From Chitinophagales bacterium (GTDB taxonomy: Bacteria; Bacteroidota; Bacteroidia; Chitinophagales; Chitinophagaceae), in NCBI GenBank assembly GCA_017303335.1, contig JAFLBK010000001.1:129001-193000 (forward strand): a DNA stretch of 64,000 nt, in the 5' to 3' direction. Position numbers and translations under genes: made by a program. The notes beneath the pieces were generated by a model. The model made no database searches, had not been told where the DNA came from, and was given only the letters and a program-made list of their open reading frames with translations. Shown here piece after piece: positions 1 to 8,721 of this stretch (positions within the stretch are counted from its first letter, which is position 1; every line of letters starts with the position of its first letter).

Positions 1-1
1 G

Positions 2-925
2 CTCATTCTTTTCGCTTTTTACCAGCTCAAGTTCGCCATCATCACACCGGCTCTTATAACCGGGGCCTTCGCGGAACGGATCAAGTTTACATCCTACATC
101 CTCTTCATCTGCCTGTTTTGCCTCTTCATCTACTGCCCGCTGGCGCACGCCACCTGGCACCCGGATGGGTTGCTGTTCAAATACGGCGTGCTTGATTTCG
201 CGGGCGGAACGGTGGTGCATATGAGTGCGGGCTGGGCGGCGCTGGCCAGCGCTATCTATTTAAAAAGAAGGAATGAAGAAGCGCACAGTCCGGCCCGGAT
301 CACGTATGTGCTGCTGGGCACCGGTTTACTTTGGTTCGGCTGGTTTGGTTTCAATGCCGGGTCGGCTTTTGGGGCCAATGCCCTGGCCACCACGGCACTG
401 GCCACCACCACCACCGCATCTGCTGCCGCCGCGTTCACCTGGATCATCTTCGACGCACTCCGCGGCCGCAGGCCATCGGCCATGGGAACCTGCATCGGCG
501 CTGTGGTAGGCCTGGTGGCCATTACGCCGGCAGCCGGCTATATCAGCATCGCTCACTCGCTCACGGTAGGTATCGTCAGCAGCATCGTAAGCAATATGAT
601 GGTGGAATGGCGAACCAAAACATCCATTGATGATACACTCGATGTATTCCCCTGCCATGGTGTTGGCGGCATCACCGGGTTCCTGCTCACCGCCGTTTTT
701 GCCAACCAGGCCGTGAACAGCGCCAACACAACCGGCAATGGTTTACTCTTTGGTGAAACGCATCTGTTCCTGGTGCACCTGCTCACCACCATCGGCTTAT
801 CGGTCTTTGTTTTCGGCGGCACCTTCCTCCTGCTTAAGATCACCGACATGATCGTGCCCCTCCGGGTGAGTGAAGAAGAAGAAATAAAGGGATTGGATAT
901 AAGCCAGCACGGCGAGAAATTATAG
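2..925 (+). CDS. amt: Ammonium transporter Amt (5' end missing)
   Basis: Open from the first base, so the N-terminal part lies outside the window; about 307 residues remain of a usual 400-450. This is the trimeric inner-membrane channel for ammonium/ammonia. Family signatures are visible: the FAIITPALITGAFAERI stretch near the start, the YCPLAHATW segment with the conserved tryptophan, and both pore histidines (codons at 218-220 in VVHMSAG and 656-658 in PCHGVGG). Several glycine/alanine-rich membrane helices follow and the end is a short charged cytoplasmic tail. An internal ATG at 170 is not the real start, because the upstream frame continues the family sequence. No P-II (glnK) gene follows; the next features are a hairpin and a tandem repeat. 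Family assignment is very secure. Confidence 0.96.
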   Translation, partial: LILFAFYQLKFAIITPALITGAFAERIKFTSYILFICLFCLFIYCPLAHATWHPDGLLFKYGVLDFAGGTVVHMSAGWAALASAIYLKRRNEEAHSPARITYVLLGTGLLWFGWFGFNAGSAFGANALATTALATTTTASAAAAFTWIIFDALRGRRPSAMGTCIGAVVGLVAITPAAGYISIAHSLTVGIVSSIVSNMMVEWRTKTSIDDTLDVFPCHGVGGITGFLLTAVFANQAVNSANTTGNGLLFGETHLFLVHLLTTIGLSVFVFGGTFLLLKITDMIVPLRVSEEEEIKGLDISQHGEKL

Positions 926-933
926 GAATTATA

Positions 934-955
934 TTGTTGGTCAGGCGACCAACAA
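934..955 (+). other. Perfect 9-bp hairpin after amt
   Basis: TTGTTGGTC (934-942) pairs exactly with GACCAACAA (947-955) across a 4-nt loop. It lies 9 bp after the amt stop and its right arm is the start of the tandem repeat. No T-run follows, so it is not a standard terminator; it could protect the 3' end of the amt mRNA. Confidence 0.6.
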
Positions 956-1023
956 CGGCGGCGACCAACAACGGCGGCAACCAACAACGGCGGCAACCAA
1001 CAACGGCGGCAACCAACAACGGC
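944..1023. repeat. Five tandem copies of a 16-bp repeat
   Basis: Five head-to-tail 16-mers of the form GGC(G/A)ACCAACAACGGC occupy 944-959, 960-975, 976-991, 992-1007 and 1008-1023. Units 1-2 carry G and units 3-5 carry A at position 4; otherwise the units are identical. Sixteen is not a multiple of three, so the array is not built as a coding repeat. It sits between the convergent amt and peptidase genes and looks like a slippage-prone minisatellite. Confidence 0.95.
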
Positions 1024-1116
1024 TCGAAACCATGGCAAGAATGGCGGTGCGTGACGCAACGTCCCGCAAGGAGACGTTGCTGGGAAGGCCGATTCTTCCA
1101 ACCAATCCGCAAATAA

Positions 1117-1144
1117 AAATCCCGCAATACAAACTGCGGGATTT
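1117..1144. terminator. Bidirectional terminator between amt and DPP IV
   Basis: AAATCCCGCA (1117-1126) pairs with TGCGGGATTT (1135-1144) with an 8-nt loop. The A/T-rich ends make it usable from both strands, as expected between convergent genes. Confidence 0.8.
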
Positions 1145-1164
1145 CTTATCGTAAACTGATTTTT

Positions 1165-3387
1165 TTATCTCGCCCCGGGCGGACAATGCGCTTTCAGGTA
1201 ATTGGTATACAGCGTGGAAAGATGTTCGAACGTACCCGCTCCTTCGGAAATACCGTGCGAACGGTTCGGGTAAGGCATGTACTGGAACTGCTTTCCCTGT
1301 TTGATCAATTCATTCACCAGCAGTTCGGCATTGCTGAAGTGCACGTTGTCGTCACCCGTACCGTGGATGTACAGGAGGTTGCCCTTTAAATTCTTCGCGT
1401 AGGTAACCGGCGAGCCGTTCACGAAATCTTCCAGGTTCTCCTGGGGCAAACCCATATAGCGCTCCTGGTAAATATTGTCATAGAACAACTGGTTGGCCAC
1501 CGCCGCGATGGAAATACCCGTCTGGAAAATCTCGGGATAACGGAAGAGCAGGTGAAGCGTGGAAGAACCACCGCCGCTCCATCCCCATACAGCCACACGG
1601 TCTTTATCGAAATAACTGAATTGTTCCTGCAGTTTTTTGAAACCCAGCGCCATATCGCGGATATTCACGTTGCCCACCTTGCGGTAAATGGCCTTGCGCC
1701 AGGCGGCGCCTTTGAGCATGGGTGTACCGCGGTTGTCGATCGCCACTTGTATGTAACCATCGCCACGCATATCGCCTTTGTAGAGGAAATTGTTTTGTCC
1801 GCCCCAGCGGTCCATCACCGTAGAGGAAGCAGGCTCTCCATACACATAGAGCACAACGGGATATTTTTTGGAGGGATCGAAATTCTTTGGTTTGTTGATC
1901 CAGGCATCGAGGGTGATGTTGTCTTCGGTGGTCACCTGCAGGTATTCGATATCCACTTTGTCATCCACCTTCATCGTTGCCGCAATGCTCTTGGCGGGGT
2001 TGATGGGTTTATTGTCGGGCAATGTAAGCCATTCACTTACGCGGGGGATATTATGACTGGAGAATGCATGCGTCGCGTATTTTCCATTCGGTGAAATGCT
2101 GTAATCGTGTACACCCTTTTGGGTGCTGTCGCTCACCATCTCCGGGTCGGCCTTGGGCTTGCTCACGATCTTTTTCACTTTCTGCAGGATATTTCCCTTT
2201 TCGATGTTTACCCGGTAGAGATAGGATTGCGTGGCATTCTTCGGCGAAGCGGTAAAGTAGATGTAGTTATTGGCTTCGTCGACGCATTTGATCTCGCCGA
2301 TATCGTAGTTGCCCTTGGTGAGCAGGGTTTCGGTCTTGCCATCACGGCTGATCTTATAGATATGCCGCCAGCCGTCTTTCTCACTCACCCAGATAAAATC
2401 CAGTCCCTTGTTCACCCACTGCCATCCGCCGGGTTCGCCAAAGATATCGGCCGAGTTCAGGTCGACCCAGGCCTCGCTGTTTTCGGCCCAGAAAGTACGG
2501 CTGCTTCCATCGGTAACATTGCAGTACTTGAGTTTGCTTTCCTGCTGCTTGCGGTCGAGCTGCTGTATAATGAGTTCGTTCAAACCGGCCCAGGCCATGC
2601 GGGGCAGGTAATTCTGCGCCGGGTCGCCTTCGATGTCCATCCAGCGGATATAACCGTTATCGATGCTCACCACACCTATTTTGGTGGGCGAAGGCGATTC
2701 ACCCACTTTGGGATATTCAACCGGAATCACCTGCGAATAATTGCTGTCGGTGGTGTTGAGCATATAATAGTCGCGGATCTTGCTGGCATCCACCTGCCAG
2801 AAAGCGATCTTGCTGCCATCGGGGCTCCAGCGGAAACCATCGCGGCAACCGAACTCTTCTTCATAAACCCAGTCGAACGTACCGTTGATCACCTTGCGGG
2901 ATCCATCGCGGGTAAGCTTATTGATATTCCCCGTGCTGATCTCTTCCACATACAGGTTGTGTTCACTCACATAGGCAACCCTTCTTCCATCGGGCGAGAA
3001 TTTGGCGAACATGAGCGATTGAGCCGGGAGTCCTTTTCCGAGTTGTTTTAATTTATTGGCGATGATATCCAGTATCCAGTAATCGCCGCGGGTATTGTAA
3101 CGCCATACACGGGCGGTATTGGTAAAGATGAGCAGTTTGGTATTGTTGTTATTGAAGGCGTACGACTGCGGCACCAGCGCCTTGGACCCGCCGGATGGGG
3201 TCAGTTGTTCTTGCCGGACGAGCACCACTTCGGCCTCGGTTTTCGGATCTACTTTTACAATGCCGCCGTCTTTGATCTTCGTGTAGGCGTTGCCGTCTTC
3301 GGTCCAGTTGATCCTGCCGCGTTGTGCCAGGCCGGCCTGGGAGATAAAAAGAACGACAAGAATGATCTTGATAATCCTGAGTTTCAT
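1165..3387 (-). CDS. Dipeptidyl peptidase IV family S9 peptidase
   Basis: A 740-residue exported serine peptidase expected to remove X-Pro or X-Ala dipeptides from peptide N-termini in the periplasm or at the surface. A signal peptide (residues 1-22, ending LAQ) is followed by the DPP IV beta-propeller (about 40-480) and an alpha/beta-hydrolase domain. The propeller has the DWVYEEEF motif (172-179), whose glutamates anchor the substrate amino end in this family. The catalytic triad is visible: Ser604 in GWSGGG, Asp679 in GTGDDNVHF and His711 in RSHG, with spacing close to mammalian DPP IV. The gene is monocistronic, ends at a shared bidirectional terminator and is divergent from the S4 gene. 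Confidence is high for family; exact specificity is inferred. Confidence 0.95.
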   Translation of the reverse strand: MKLRIIKIILVVLFISQAGLAQRGRINWTEDGNAYTKIKDGGIVKVDPKTEAEVVLVRQEQLTPSGGSKALVPQSYAFNNNNTKLLIFTNTARVWRYNTRGDYWILDIIANKLKQLGKGLPAQSLMFAKFSPDGRRVAYVSEHNLYVEEISTGNINKLTRDGSRKVINGTFDWVYEEEFGCRDGFRWSPDGSKIAFWQVDASKIRDYYMLNTTDSNYSQVIPVEYPKVGESPSPTKIGVVSIDNGYIRWMDIEGDPAQNYLPRMAWAGLNELIIQQLDRKQQESKLKYCNVTDGSSRTFWAENSEAWVDLNSADIFGEPGGWQWVNKGLDFIWVSEKDGWRHIYKISRDGKTETLLTKGNYDIGEIKCVDEANNYIYFTASPKNATQSYLYRVNIEKGNILQKVKKIVSKPKADPEMVSDSTQKGVHDYSISPNGKYATHAFSSHNIPRVSEWLTLPDNKPINPAKSIAATMKVDDKVDIEYLQVTTEDNITLDAWINKPKNFDPSKKYPVVLYVYGEPASSTVMDRWGGQNNFLYKGDMRGDGYIQVAIDNRGTPMLKGAAWRKAIYRKVGNVNIRDMALGFKKLQEQFSYFDKDRVAVWGWSGGGSSTLHLLFRYPEIFQTGISIAAVANQLFYDNIYQERYMGLPQENLEDFVNGSPVTYAKNLKGNLLYIHGTGDDNVHFSNAELLVNELIKQGKQFQYMPYPNRSHGISEGAGTFEHLSTLYTNYLKAHCPPGAR

Positions 3388-3459
3388 ACGTTCATTAATT
3401 ATAGTGGATAAAAATAAGCAATCTGCGGCTGACTTGCCAGTCCTTGTCGGAAAAGACCA

Positions 3460-3467
3460 TAATTTTG
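3460..3467 (+). promoter_or_regulatory. -7 box of the S4 gene, 4 nt before the ATG
   Basis: TAATTTTG matches the Bacteroidota primary-sigma -7 consensus TAnnTTTG. It ends 4 nt before the start codon, so transcription would begin at or next to the ATG. No TTG lies at the ideal 19-nt distance upstream. Confidence 0.55.
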
Positions 3468-3471
3468 GCCG

Positions 3472-3867
3472 ATGGAAAAAGAAAAGATCCGCCTCGACAA
3501 GTACCTCTGGGCGATCCGTTTATTCAAAACACGCAGCCAGGCTGCCGAAGCCTGCGACAAGGGAAAGGTGAAACAGAACCGCGAAAGCGTAAAGGCTTCC
3601 CGGGTGGTGAAAGTGGGCGATGAATACGAGGTAAAGACCGAAAATAAACGCTGGCTGATACAGGTTGCCGCCCTGCTCGATCACCGGGTGCAGTATAAAG
3701 AGGCCATCACTTATTATACAGACATCACCCCGCCCGAAGAAATAGAACGCATCCGGTTCCAGGCGGCCAGTTTCCATACCGGCAAACGACTCAGCAAACA
3801 AGGCAGGCCGACCAAGAAAGACAAACGCGACCTGGACACTTTTATGGACTCCCCCTCCGCCCCCTGA
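3472..3867 (+). CDS. S4-domain RNA-binding protein (Hsp15-like)
   Basis: A 131-residue basic protein beginning with an S4 RNA-binding fold (RLDKYLWAIRLFKTRSQA at about residues 6-23, then the CDKGKVKQN turn). This is the arrangement of the ribosome-associated heat-shock protein Hsp15/HslR, which binds stalled 50S subunits carrying peptidyl-tRNA. The C-terminal third is Lys/Arg-rich. The fold starts within six residues of the first Met and no later Met is plausible, so the start is firm. The next gene on the same strand is trmD, 120 bp on, separated by GC-rich palindromes. Family is secure; the rescue role is inferred from homologues. Confidence 0.88.
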   Translation: MEKEKIRLDKYLWAIRLFKTRSQAAEACDKGKVKQNRESVKASRVVKVGDEYEVKTENKRWLIQVAALLDHRVQYKEAITYYTDITPPEEIERIRFQAASFHTGKRLSKQGRPTKKDKRDLDTFMDSPSAP

Positions 3868-3878
3868 AGGGGGAACGG
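3851..3878. repeat. Dispersed C-rich/G-rich palindromic element, copy 1
   Basis: CCCCCTGAAGGGGG core with a C-rich left flank, overlapping the end of the S4 gene. It resembles the elements at 3968-3986 and 58740-58760, suggesting a dispersed intergenic palindrome family. Confidence 0.55.
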
Positions 3879-3897
3879 AACAAGTGTACACTTGTTC
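3878..3897. repeat. Perfect 20-bp palindrome
   Basis: GAACAAGTGTACACTTGTTC reads identically on both strands. It starts 11 bp after the S4 gene stop. It could be a dimeric-protein binding site, or a hairpin at the mRNA end (no clear T-run follows). Confidence 0.8.
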
Positions 3898-3967
3898 TCC
3901 ATTCCTCATTGCTTTATTCTTTAGTTTTACAACACCAAATGGACCTTATATCATCTTCACATCAAAA

Positions 3968-3986
3968 CCCCTTTAGGGGATAGGGG
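3968..3986. repeat. Dispersed palindromic element, copy 2, abutting trmD
   Basis: CCCCTTTAGGGG followed by ATAGGGG, ending one base before the trmD ATG. Its reverse complement matches 58740-58758 at 18 of 19 positions. A hairpin this close to a start codon could influence trmD translation. Confidence 0.7.
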
Positions 3987-3987
3987 T

Positions 3988-4662
3988 ATGAAAATAGACA
4001 TCATCTCCGTAGTGCCCGGCCTGCTGGAAGGACCTTTCGCTCATTCGATCCTGAAAAGAGCCCGGGAAAAAGGCCTGCTGGAAGTAACCGTGATCAACCT
4101 GCGGGATCATACCACCTATGCCCGTGCCCAGGTGGATGATTACGCATTCGGCGGTGGCGCCGGCATGGTGCTGATGATCGAACCGCTGGTGAATGCCATC
4201 GAAGCCCTGCAAAAAGAAACAGTCTACGACGAGATCATCTACCTCACACCGGATGGGGAAACATTCAACCAGCAAACAGCCAATCAGCTTTCCCTGAAAA
4301 ACAACCTGCTGCTGATCTGCGGACATTACAAAGGGATCGACCAGCGTGTCCGCGACCATTTCATTACCCGTGAAATTTCCATCGGCGATTATGTGCTCAG
4401 CGGCGGCGAACTGGCGGCGGCTGTGCTCGTGGATGCCATCGGGCGGCTGATCCCCGGCGTACTCAACAACGAAACATCGGCATTAACGGATTCATTCCAG
4501 GATAATTTACTGGCGCCTCCCGTTTATTCGAGGCCCGAAGAATTCCGCGGCTGGAAAGTGCCCGATGTATTGCTGAGCGGCAATCATAAACTGATCGACG
4601 AATGGCGGCACGAACAATCGGTGAAGCGAACGGAAGAACGAAGGCCGGATATCATGGAGTAG
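3988..4662 (+). CDS. trmD: tRNA (guanine-37-N1)-methyltransferase TrmD
   Basis: A 224-residue enzyme that methylates N1 of G37 in tRNAs with G at 36, preventing +1 frameshifts; an essential SPOUT-class enzyme acting as a dimer. Hallmarks are [12 protein letters not shown] at the start, the [11 protein letters not shown] loop, the [14 protein letters not shown] motif and the [15 protein letters not shown] trefoil-knot segment that binds S-adenosylmethionine. Length matches the family (220-250). The usual rimM/rpsP/rplS partners are not adjacent here. A palindromic repeat ends one base before the ATG. Confidence is very high. Confidence 0.97.
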   Translation: MKIDIISVVPGLLEGPFAHSILKRAREKGLLEVTVINLRDHTTYARAQVDDYAFGGGAGMVLMIEPLVNAIEALQKETVYDEIIYLTPDGETFNQQTANQLSLKNNLLLICGHYKGIDQRVRDHFITREISIGDYVLSGGELAAAVLVDAIGRLIPGVLNNETSALTDSFQDNLLAPPVYSRPEEFRGWKVPDVLLSGNHKLIDEWRHEQSVKRTEERRPDIME

Positions 4663-4737
4663 TAAGTATTAAGTAATGGGTCAAAACCAAAAATTTAAAA
4701 ACTTACGGTTTACTACTTATGACTTACAGCTTATAAC
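4663..4737. other. AT-rich spacer with degenerate TAAGT/ACTTA repeats
   Basis: The gap between convergent trmD and the methyltransferase is A/T-rich and carries several short copies of TAAGT and its complement ACTTA on either side of the centre. It looks like a decayed inverted-repeat element. No gene is seen. Confidence 0.4.
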
Positions 4738-5394
4738 TTACCCCTTTCTCACCCACATATACTCCGCAAACCCCAACAGGTCCCAGAAGATATTTCCCTG
4801 CAGTTTTTTTCCCTGCAGCCAGGAAGCCACAATGCGAAAGGGCATGGCAGCGATGAACCAGCCATTGCGGCGGGTGCCTCCTTTGAGCACGGTACACTGA
4901 TTTGCCGCAAAAAGCGCTGCTAATTCCTGTACGGAATACACCCGCACGTGCGTGGGATCATCCTTGAAATTGAGCGAGCCCCGCATGGAAGGCAGGCGGG
5001 TGCTTTTCTCTCCCGGGTACTCGAGGTACATGTAACCACCGCTTTTCAGTTTGGGCAGCAGGCCCCTGATCACGGCATCGCCGTTGTGCAGGTGTTCGAT
5101 CACGTGGGCCATCACAATGGCATCATAATAATTATCGGGGATCGGGCTGAAATCGAGTTGGGTGAGATCCATCTCGTAGAAGGCCGTCATCCGTTTAAAG
5201 TCTTCCTCGCTGTTGTTGTAATCCCGCTCCAGATCCACCCCATGGTATTCGCACTGCGGAAAAACCCGTTTAACCTTGGTGGCCGAATGATTGCCGGCGC
5301 CGATATCGAGCAGGCGGAAGGGTTGGTTGCCAAAGGCCCTTTTGAGATAGATGAACTTGTTGATGAAGGAAGAAGAGAATGCCTGTAAACTCAT
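4738..5394 (-). CDS. Class I SAM-dependent methyltransferase
   Basis: A 218-residue cytosolic protein with the Rossmann methyltransferase fold: motif I LLDIGAGNHS at about residues 27-36, the acidic residue ending motif II (HGVDLE), and a motif IV/post-I region YDAIVMAHVIEHLHNG typical of the Methyltransf_11/23 groups. The target cannot be read from the sequence. Similar proteins act in surface-glycan or lipid modification, but no such genes surround it. It is convergent with trmD and has a repeat-rich upstream region. Fold is certain, substrate unknown. Confidence 0.85.
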   Translation of the reverse strand: MSLQAFSSSFINKFIYLKRAFGNQPFRLLDIGAGNHSATKVKRVFPQCEYHGVDLERDYNNSEEDFKRMTAFYEMDLTQLDFSPIPDNYYDAIVMAHVIEHLHNGDAVIRGLLPKLKSGGYMYLEYPGEKSTRLPSMRGSLNFKDDPTHVRVYSVQELAALFAANQCTVLKGGTRRNGWFIAAMPFRIVASWLQGKKLQGNIFWDLLGFAEYMWVRKG

Positions 5395-5410
5395 GTGTCA
5401 AAGATAAGGA

Positions 5411-5524
5411 AAGCCGGATGCCGGGTGCTGGATGCCGGATACGGGAAAAGACTTGAAAAAAATATTTTACTAATAGCAAGTCCTTTCCAGTGACCAGTAT
5501 CCAATGACTAGTGACCAGTATCCA
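5411..5524. repeat. Short degenerate direct repeats in an intergenic gap
   Basis: AGTGACCAGTATCCA occurs twice, 21 bp apart (5489-5503 and 5510-5524), with further CCAG(C/T)A fragments. GGATGCCGG-type words repeat at 5416-5440. The stretch separates two minus-strand genes and encodes nothing recognisable. Confidence 0.6.
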
Positions 5525-5534
5525 GCAACCAGCA

Positions 5535-8500
5535 TCAATCCTTCTTCAACCCGATCACCGGCAGTGATTTCTCCCGTACCAGATGGTTGAATTTCACCAG
5601 GTCTTCGTCGAAAATCTTTTTCAGTTTGGCAAGGTATCCATCCGCCTGTGCCGAAAGTTCGGTGTAGGCTTCTTTCACCTGTTTGGCCGGGGCCGCGTTG
5701 CCACTGGAGGCGAAATCATACAGGCCCGATATCTTATCGTCGAGCCGTATCGGGTAGTTGAGCACATCCTGTCCGCTCTTTGCCTTCGTCTGGTGCAGCG
5801 CCTCTTCGATCACCGTCATCTGCTTGTTGATGCTGTCGGCCAGTTGCTTGATCTCTTTCGGACAATCCTTTCCCTGTTTATCAACGAAGTCGTTGAGTTG
5901 CTTGCGGACGTCGCGGATATTTTTACCCGCTTTTTGAATCTCGTTGAATTTATCCCGTACGGTGATGAGGAAATTAAACTGGTCTTCGTAATCCTGCTGG
6001 CTAAGATTGTATACCGGGTTTGCCTTGATGACAAAACTGCCGCTTGCCGAATCCTTGCCGGCCTTTATGGTATAATAATAGGTACCCGGCGCAGCCTTTG
6101 GCCCCGGCACGGTGCCATGCCAGAGGATCAGTCCGTCGACACGATCCGCCGGCGGGTAATACATATTCCATACAAACTGGTTCATGCCGGCGCTCACATC
6201 GATCTTGTCGTCCTTGGAGGTCGTTGAGAAAAGTTTGATCTGCTTTTTGTTCTTATCCAGTATCTCAATGCTCACTTTGGAAGAGTCGGTAAACTGCTTA
6301 AGGTAATAGTTGATCACGGAGCCGTTGGGTGGATTGATACCGGCATTCTTCGCATTGAGGTTCTGGAAGCCATCGTAGCGGTAAGCATCATTCACCGGGA
6401 ACACGTGCAGGTTTTTGGAAAGAATGCCATTGTCTTTTTGCTGCACCACGGTCAGGTCATCAAGCACCCAGAATGAGCGGCCCTGTGTGGCCACGATGAG
6501 GTCGTTCTCTTTGATCGTAAGATCCGTGATGGGCACAACAGGCAGGTTCAGTTGGAACGGTTTCCAGCTGGTGCCGTCGTCGTAACTGATGTACATACCG
6601 TATTCGGTTCCGCAATACAATAATCCCGGCCTGCGCCGGTCGGCCCGCAGGGCCCGGGTAAAATGCAGGGAAGGAATTCCGTTGCTGATCTTCGTCCAGG
6701 TTTTGCCGTAATCTTCGGTCTTAAAAATATAGGGCGTAAAATCATCGCTCTTGTATTTGGTTCCTACAAAATAGGCCTTGCCTTTTTTGAACGGATCGGT
6801 CTCTACGCAATTCCACATCATCCACTGGCCGGCTTCTTTGGGCGTAACGTTCTCCCAGTTCTTGCCGCCGTCTTTGCTTACGTGAATGAGGCCATCATCG
6901 CTGCCGGTCCAGAGCAGGTCTTTTTCCAGGGCCGACTCCGTTGCGGTAAAAATGGTGCAGTACACTTCCACGCCGGTATTGTCCTTGGTGATCGGACCGC
7001 CACTGGAACGTTGCCGTTCCTTATCGTTGGTGGTAAGGTCGCCGCCCAGGGCCGTCCAGGAAGCGCCTTCATTTTCGGTAGCGAAGAGTATGTTTCCGCC
7101 GGCATAGAGCTTTTTGGGATTGTGGGGCGAGAAGAAGATCGGGAAGTTCCATTGAAACCGGTATTTGGCTACATCGGCGCCGGCTCCCAGCGGGTCATCG
7201 GGCCATACGCTCACCGCCCGGTTTTCGCCGGTCCGGTGATCGAGCCGGGAGAGGTAGCCGCTGTAGTTGCCGCCGTAAACGATATCCGGGTTCAGCGGAT
7301 CGGCCACCACGTAACCGCTCTCCGATCCGGCGGTAGCCTGCCATTCGTCCTGGGTGATCTGTCCGCCGTCGCTACGCGACAGGATACGGATGGTGGAATT
7401 ATCCTGTTGCGCTCCAAGTATGCGATAAGGATAATGGTTGTCCGTACTCACCCGGTAGAACTGCGCCGTAGGCTGGTTCATATACGTGCTCCAGTTGTTG
7501 CCGCCATCAAAGCTCACCTGTGCGCCGCCGTCGTCGGCAATGATCATGCGGTTGCCATCGGCGGGGTCGATCCAGAGATCGTGGTGATCGCCATGCGGCG
7601 TGTTGATGTTGCGGAAAGATTTACCGCCATCGGTGCTTTTCAAAAAGTTTACATTGAGTACGTACACGATGTTCTCGTTTTTCGGATCGGCGAATACCTT
7701 GGTATAATACCAGGCACGCTGGCGGATATTGTTATCACTGCTTTGCAGGGTCCAGTTTTCACCTCCGTCGTTACTCATGTACAATCCGCCATCTTTATTC
7801 TCGAGCAGCGCATACACTTTATCGGTGTTGGAAGGACAAACGGTTACCCCCACAATACCCCAGGTGCCTTTGGGCAATCCCTTATGGGCGGAAATATTCT
7901 TCCAGGTCTCACCTCCATCCACACTTTTCCATACGCCGCTGCCCTCGCCACCGCTTTCCAGGCTATAGGGCGTACGCAGGATGCGCCAGGTTCCGGCATA
8001 CAATACTGCGGGGTTGCCCGGTTCCATCACCAGGTCGCTGCAACCGGTTTGATTATTTACATACAATACTTTTTTCCAGCTGCGGCCGCCATCGGTGGTT
8101 TTGAAAACACCCCGTTCTTCATTGGGACCGAAGAGATGGCCGATGGCCGCCACCCATACGATATCGGGATTCTTGGGATGAACGATGATGCGGATGATAT
8201 GCCGCGTATCCTTCAGGCCGATATTACGCCAGCTGCGGCCTCCATCATCGGTACGCCAGATGCCGAAGCCTTCGCTCACATTGCCCCGCAGGGAATTTTC
8301 CCCTTCGCCCACATAGAGGATGGTGGGATCGCTGGGCGCAACGGTCACGCAACCGATACTGCCGCCGAAATATTTATCACTGATGTTCTTCCAGTTGCTG
8401 CCACCGTCGATGGTTTTCCATACACCGCCGCCCGTAGCGCCGAAATAGAACGTGTTCTTCTGGCTGTAATCGCCGGCCACGGCCCCGCTGCGTCCGCCGC

Positions 8501-8639
8501 GGAAAGGACCGATGGAACGGTATTTTACTTTGCTGAACAGGATGCTGTCTTCATTGACAACAGCGTTTGTTTGTTTCTTTTGCGATGGGGAAGCGAAGGC
8601 GGCCAGGCAGATGGCCGCGAGCAGCATTGTTTTTTTCAT
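5535..8639 (-). CDS. Exported sortilin/VPS10-like BNR beta-propeller protein
   Basis: A 1034-residue protein with an N-terminal signal peptide (about 1-19). Most of its length is a large beta-propeller built from blades with Asp-box (BNR) turns of the form S/T-x-D-G-G-x-x-W, for example TIDGGSNW, TDDGGRSW, TTDGGRSW, SVDGGETW, SNDGGENW and SKDGGKNW. This is the VPS10/sialidase-like group common in Bacteroidota. After about residue 740 the pattern changes to a beta-rich segment and then a helical C-terminal region. No catalytic residues or T9SS sorting domain are evident, so it is probably periplasmic and its role is unknown. A terminator separates it from the upstream gene, so it has its own transcription start. 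Confidence 0.85.
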   Translation of the reverse strand: MKKTMLLAAICLAAFASPSQKKQTNAVVNEDSILFSKVKYRSIGPFRGGRSGAVAGDYSQKNTFYFGATGGGVWKTIDGGSNWKNISDKYFGGSIGCVTVAPSDPTILYVGEGENSLRGNVSEGFGIWRTDDGGRSWRNIGLKDTRHIIRIIVHPKNPDIVWVAAIGHLFGPNEERGVFKTTDGGRSWKKVLYVNNQTGCSDLVMEPGNPAVLYAGTWRILRTPYSLESGGEGSGVWKSVDGGETWKNISAHKGLPKGTWGIVGVTVCPSNTDKVYALLENKDGGLYMSNDGGENWTLQSSDNNIRQRAWYYTKVFADPKNENIVYVLNVNFLKSTDGGKSFRNINTPHGDHHDLWIDPADGNRMIIADDGGAQVSFDGGNNWSTYMNQPTAQFYRVSTDNHYPYRILGAQQDNSTIRILSRSDGGQITQDEWQATAGSESGYVVADPLNPDIVYGGNYSGYLSRLDHRTGENRAVSVWPDDPLGAGADVAKYRFQWNFPIFFSPHNPKKLYAGGNILFATENEGASWTALGGDLTTNDKERQRSSGGPITKDNTGVEVYCTIFTATESALEKDLLWTGSDDGLIHVSKDGGKNWENVTPKEAGQWMMWNCVETDPFKKGKAYFVGTKYKSDDFTPYIFKTEDYGKTWTKISNGIPSLHFTRALRADRRRPGLLYCGTEYGMYISYDDGTSWKPFQLNLPVVPITDLTIKENDLIVATQGRSFWVLDDLTVVQQKDNGILSKNLHVFPVNDAYRYDGFQNLNAKNAGINPPNGSVINYYLKQFTDSSKVSIEILDKNKKQIKLFSTTSKDDKIDVSAGMNQFVWNMYYPPADRVDGLILWHGTVPGPKAAPGTYYYTIKAGKDSASGSFVIKANPVYNLSQQDYEDQFNFLITVRDKFNEIQKAGKNIRDVRKQLNDFVDKQGKDCPKEIKQLADSINKQMTVIEEALHQTKAKSGQDVLNYPIRLDDKISGLYDFASSGNAAPAKQVKEAYTELSAQADGYLAKLKKIFDEDLVKFNHLVREKSLPVIGLKKD

Positions 8640-8676
8640 CCTGAGCGAATTAGTGCAGGAAGATACGATGAAAATA

Positions 8677-8705
8677 AAAAAGCCCCGCGGTTGGCAGGGC
8701 TTTTT
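8677..8705 (-). terminator. Terminator of the LolA-like gene
   Basis: On the minus strand AAAAAGCCC pairs with GGGCTTTTT around an 11-nt loop, followed by TATTTT. It lies 17 bp beyond the stop of the 8722-9411 gene. Confidence 0.8.
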
Positions 8706-8721
8706 ATGAAGCAGGTAGTTT

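Noticed and set aside
944..1023. Tandem 16-bp array considered as a CRISPR
   Set aside because: Units are directly adjacent with no spacers and there are no cas genes; it is a simple tandem repeat.
2107..3051. A 314-codon plus-strand frame opposite the DPP IV gene
   Set aside because: DPP IV is intact and catalytic residues are present; the antisense frame is a shadow.
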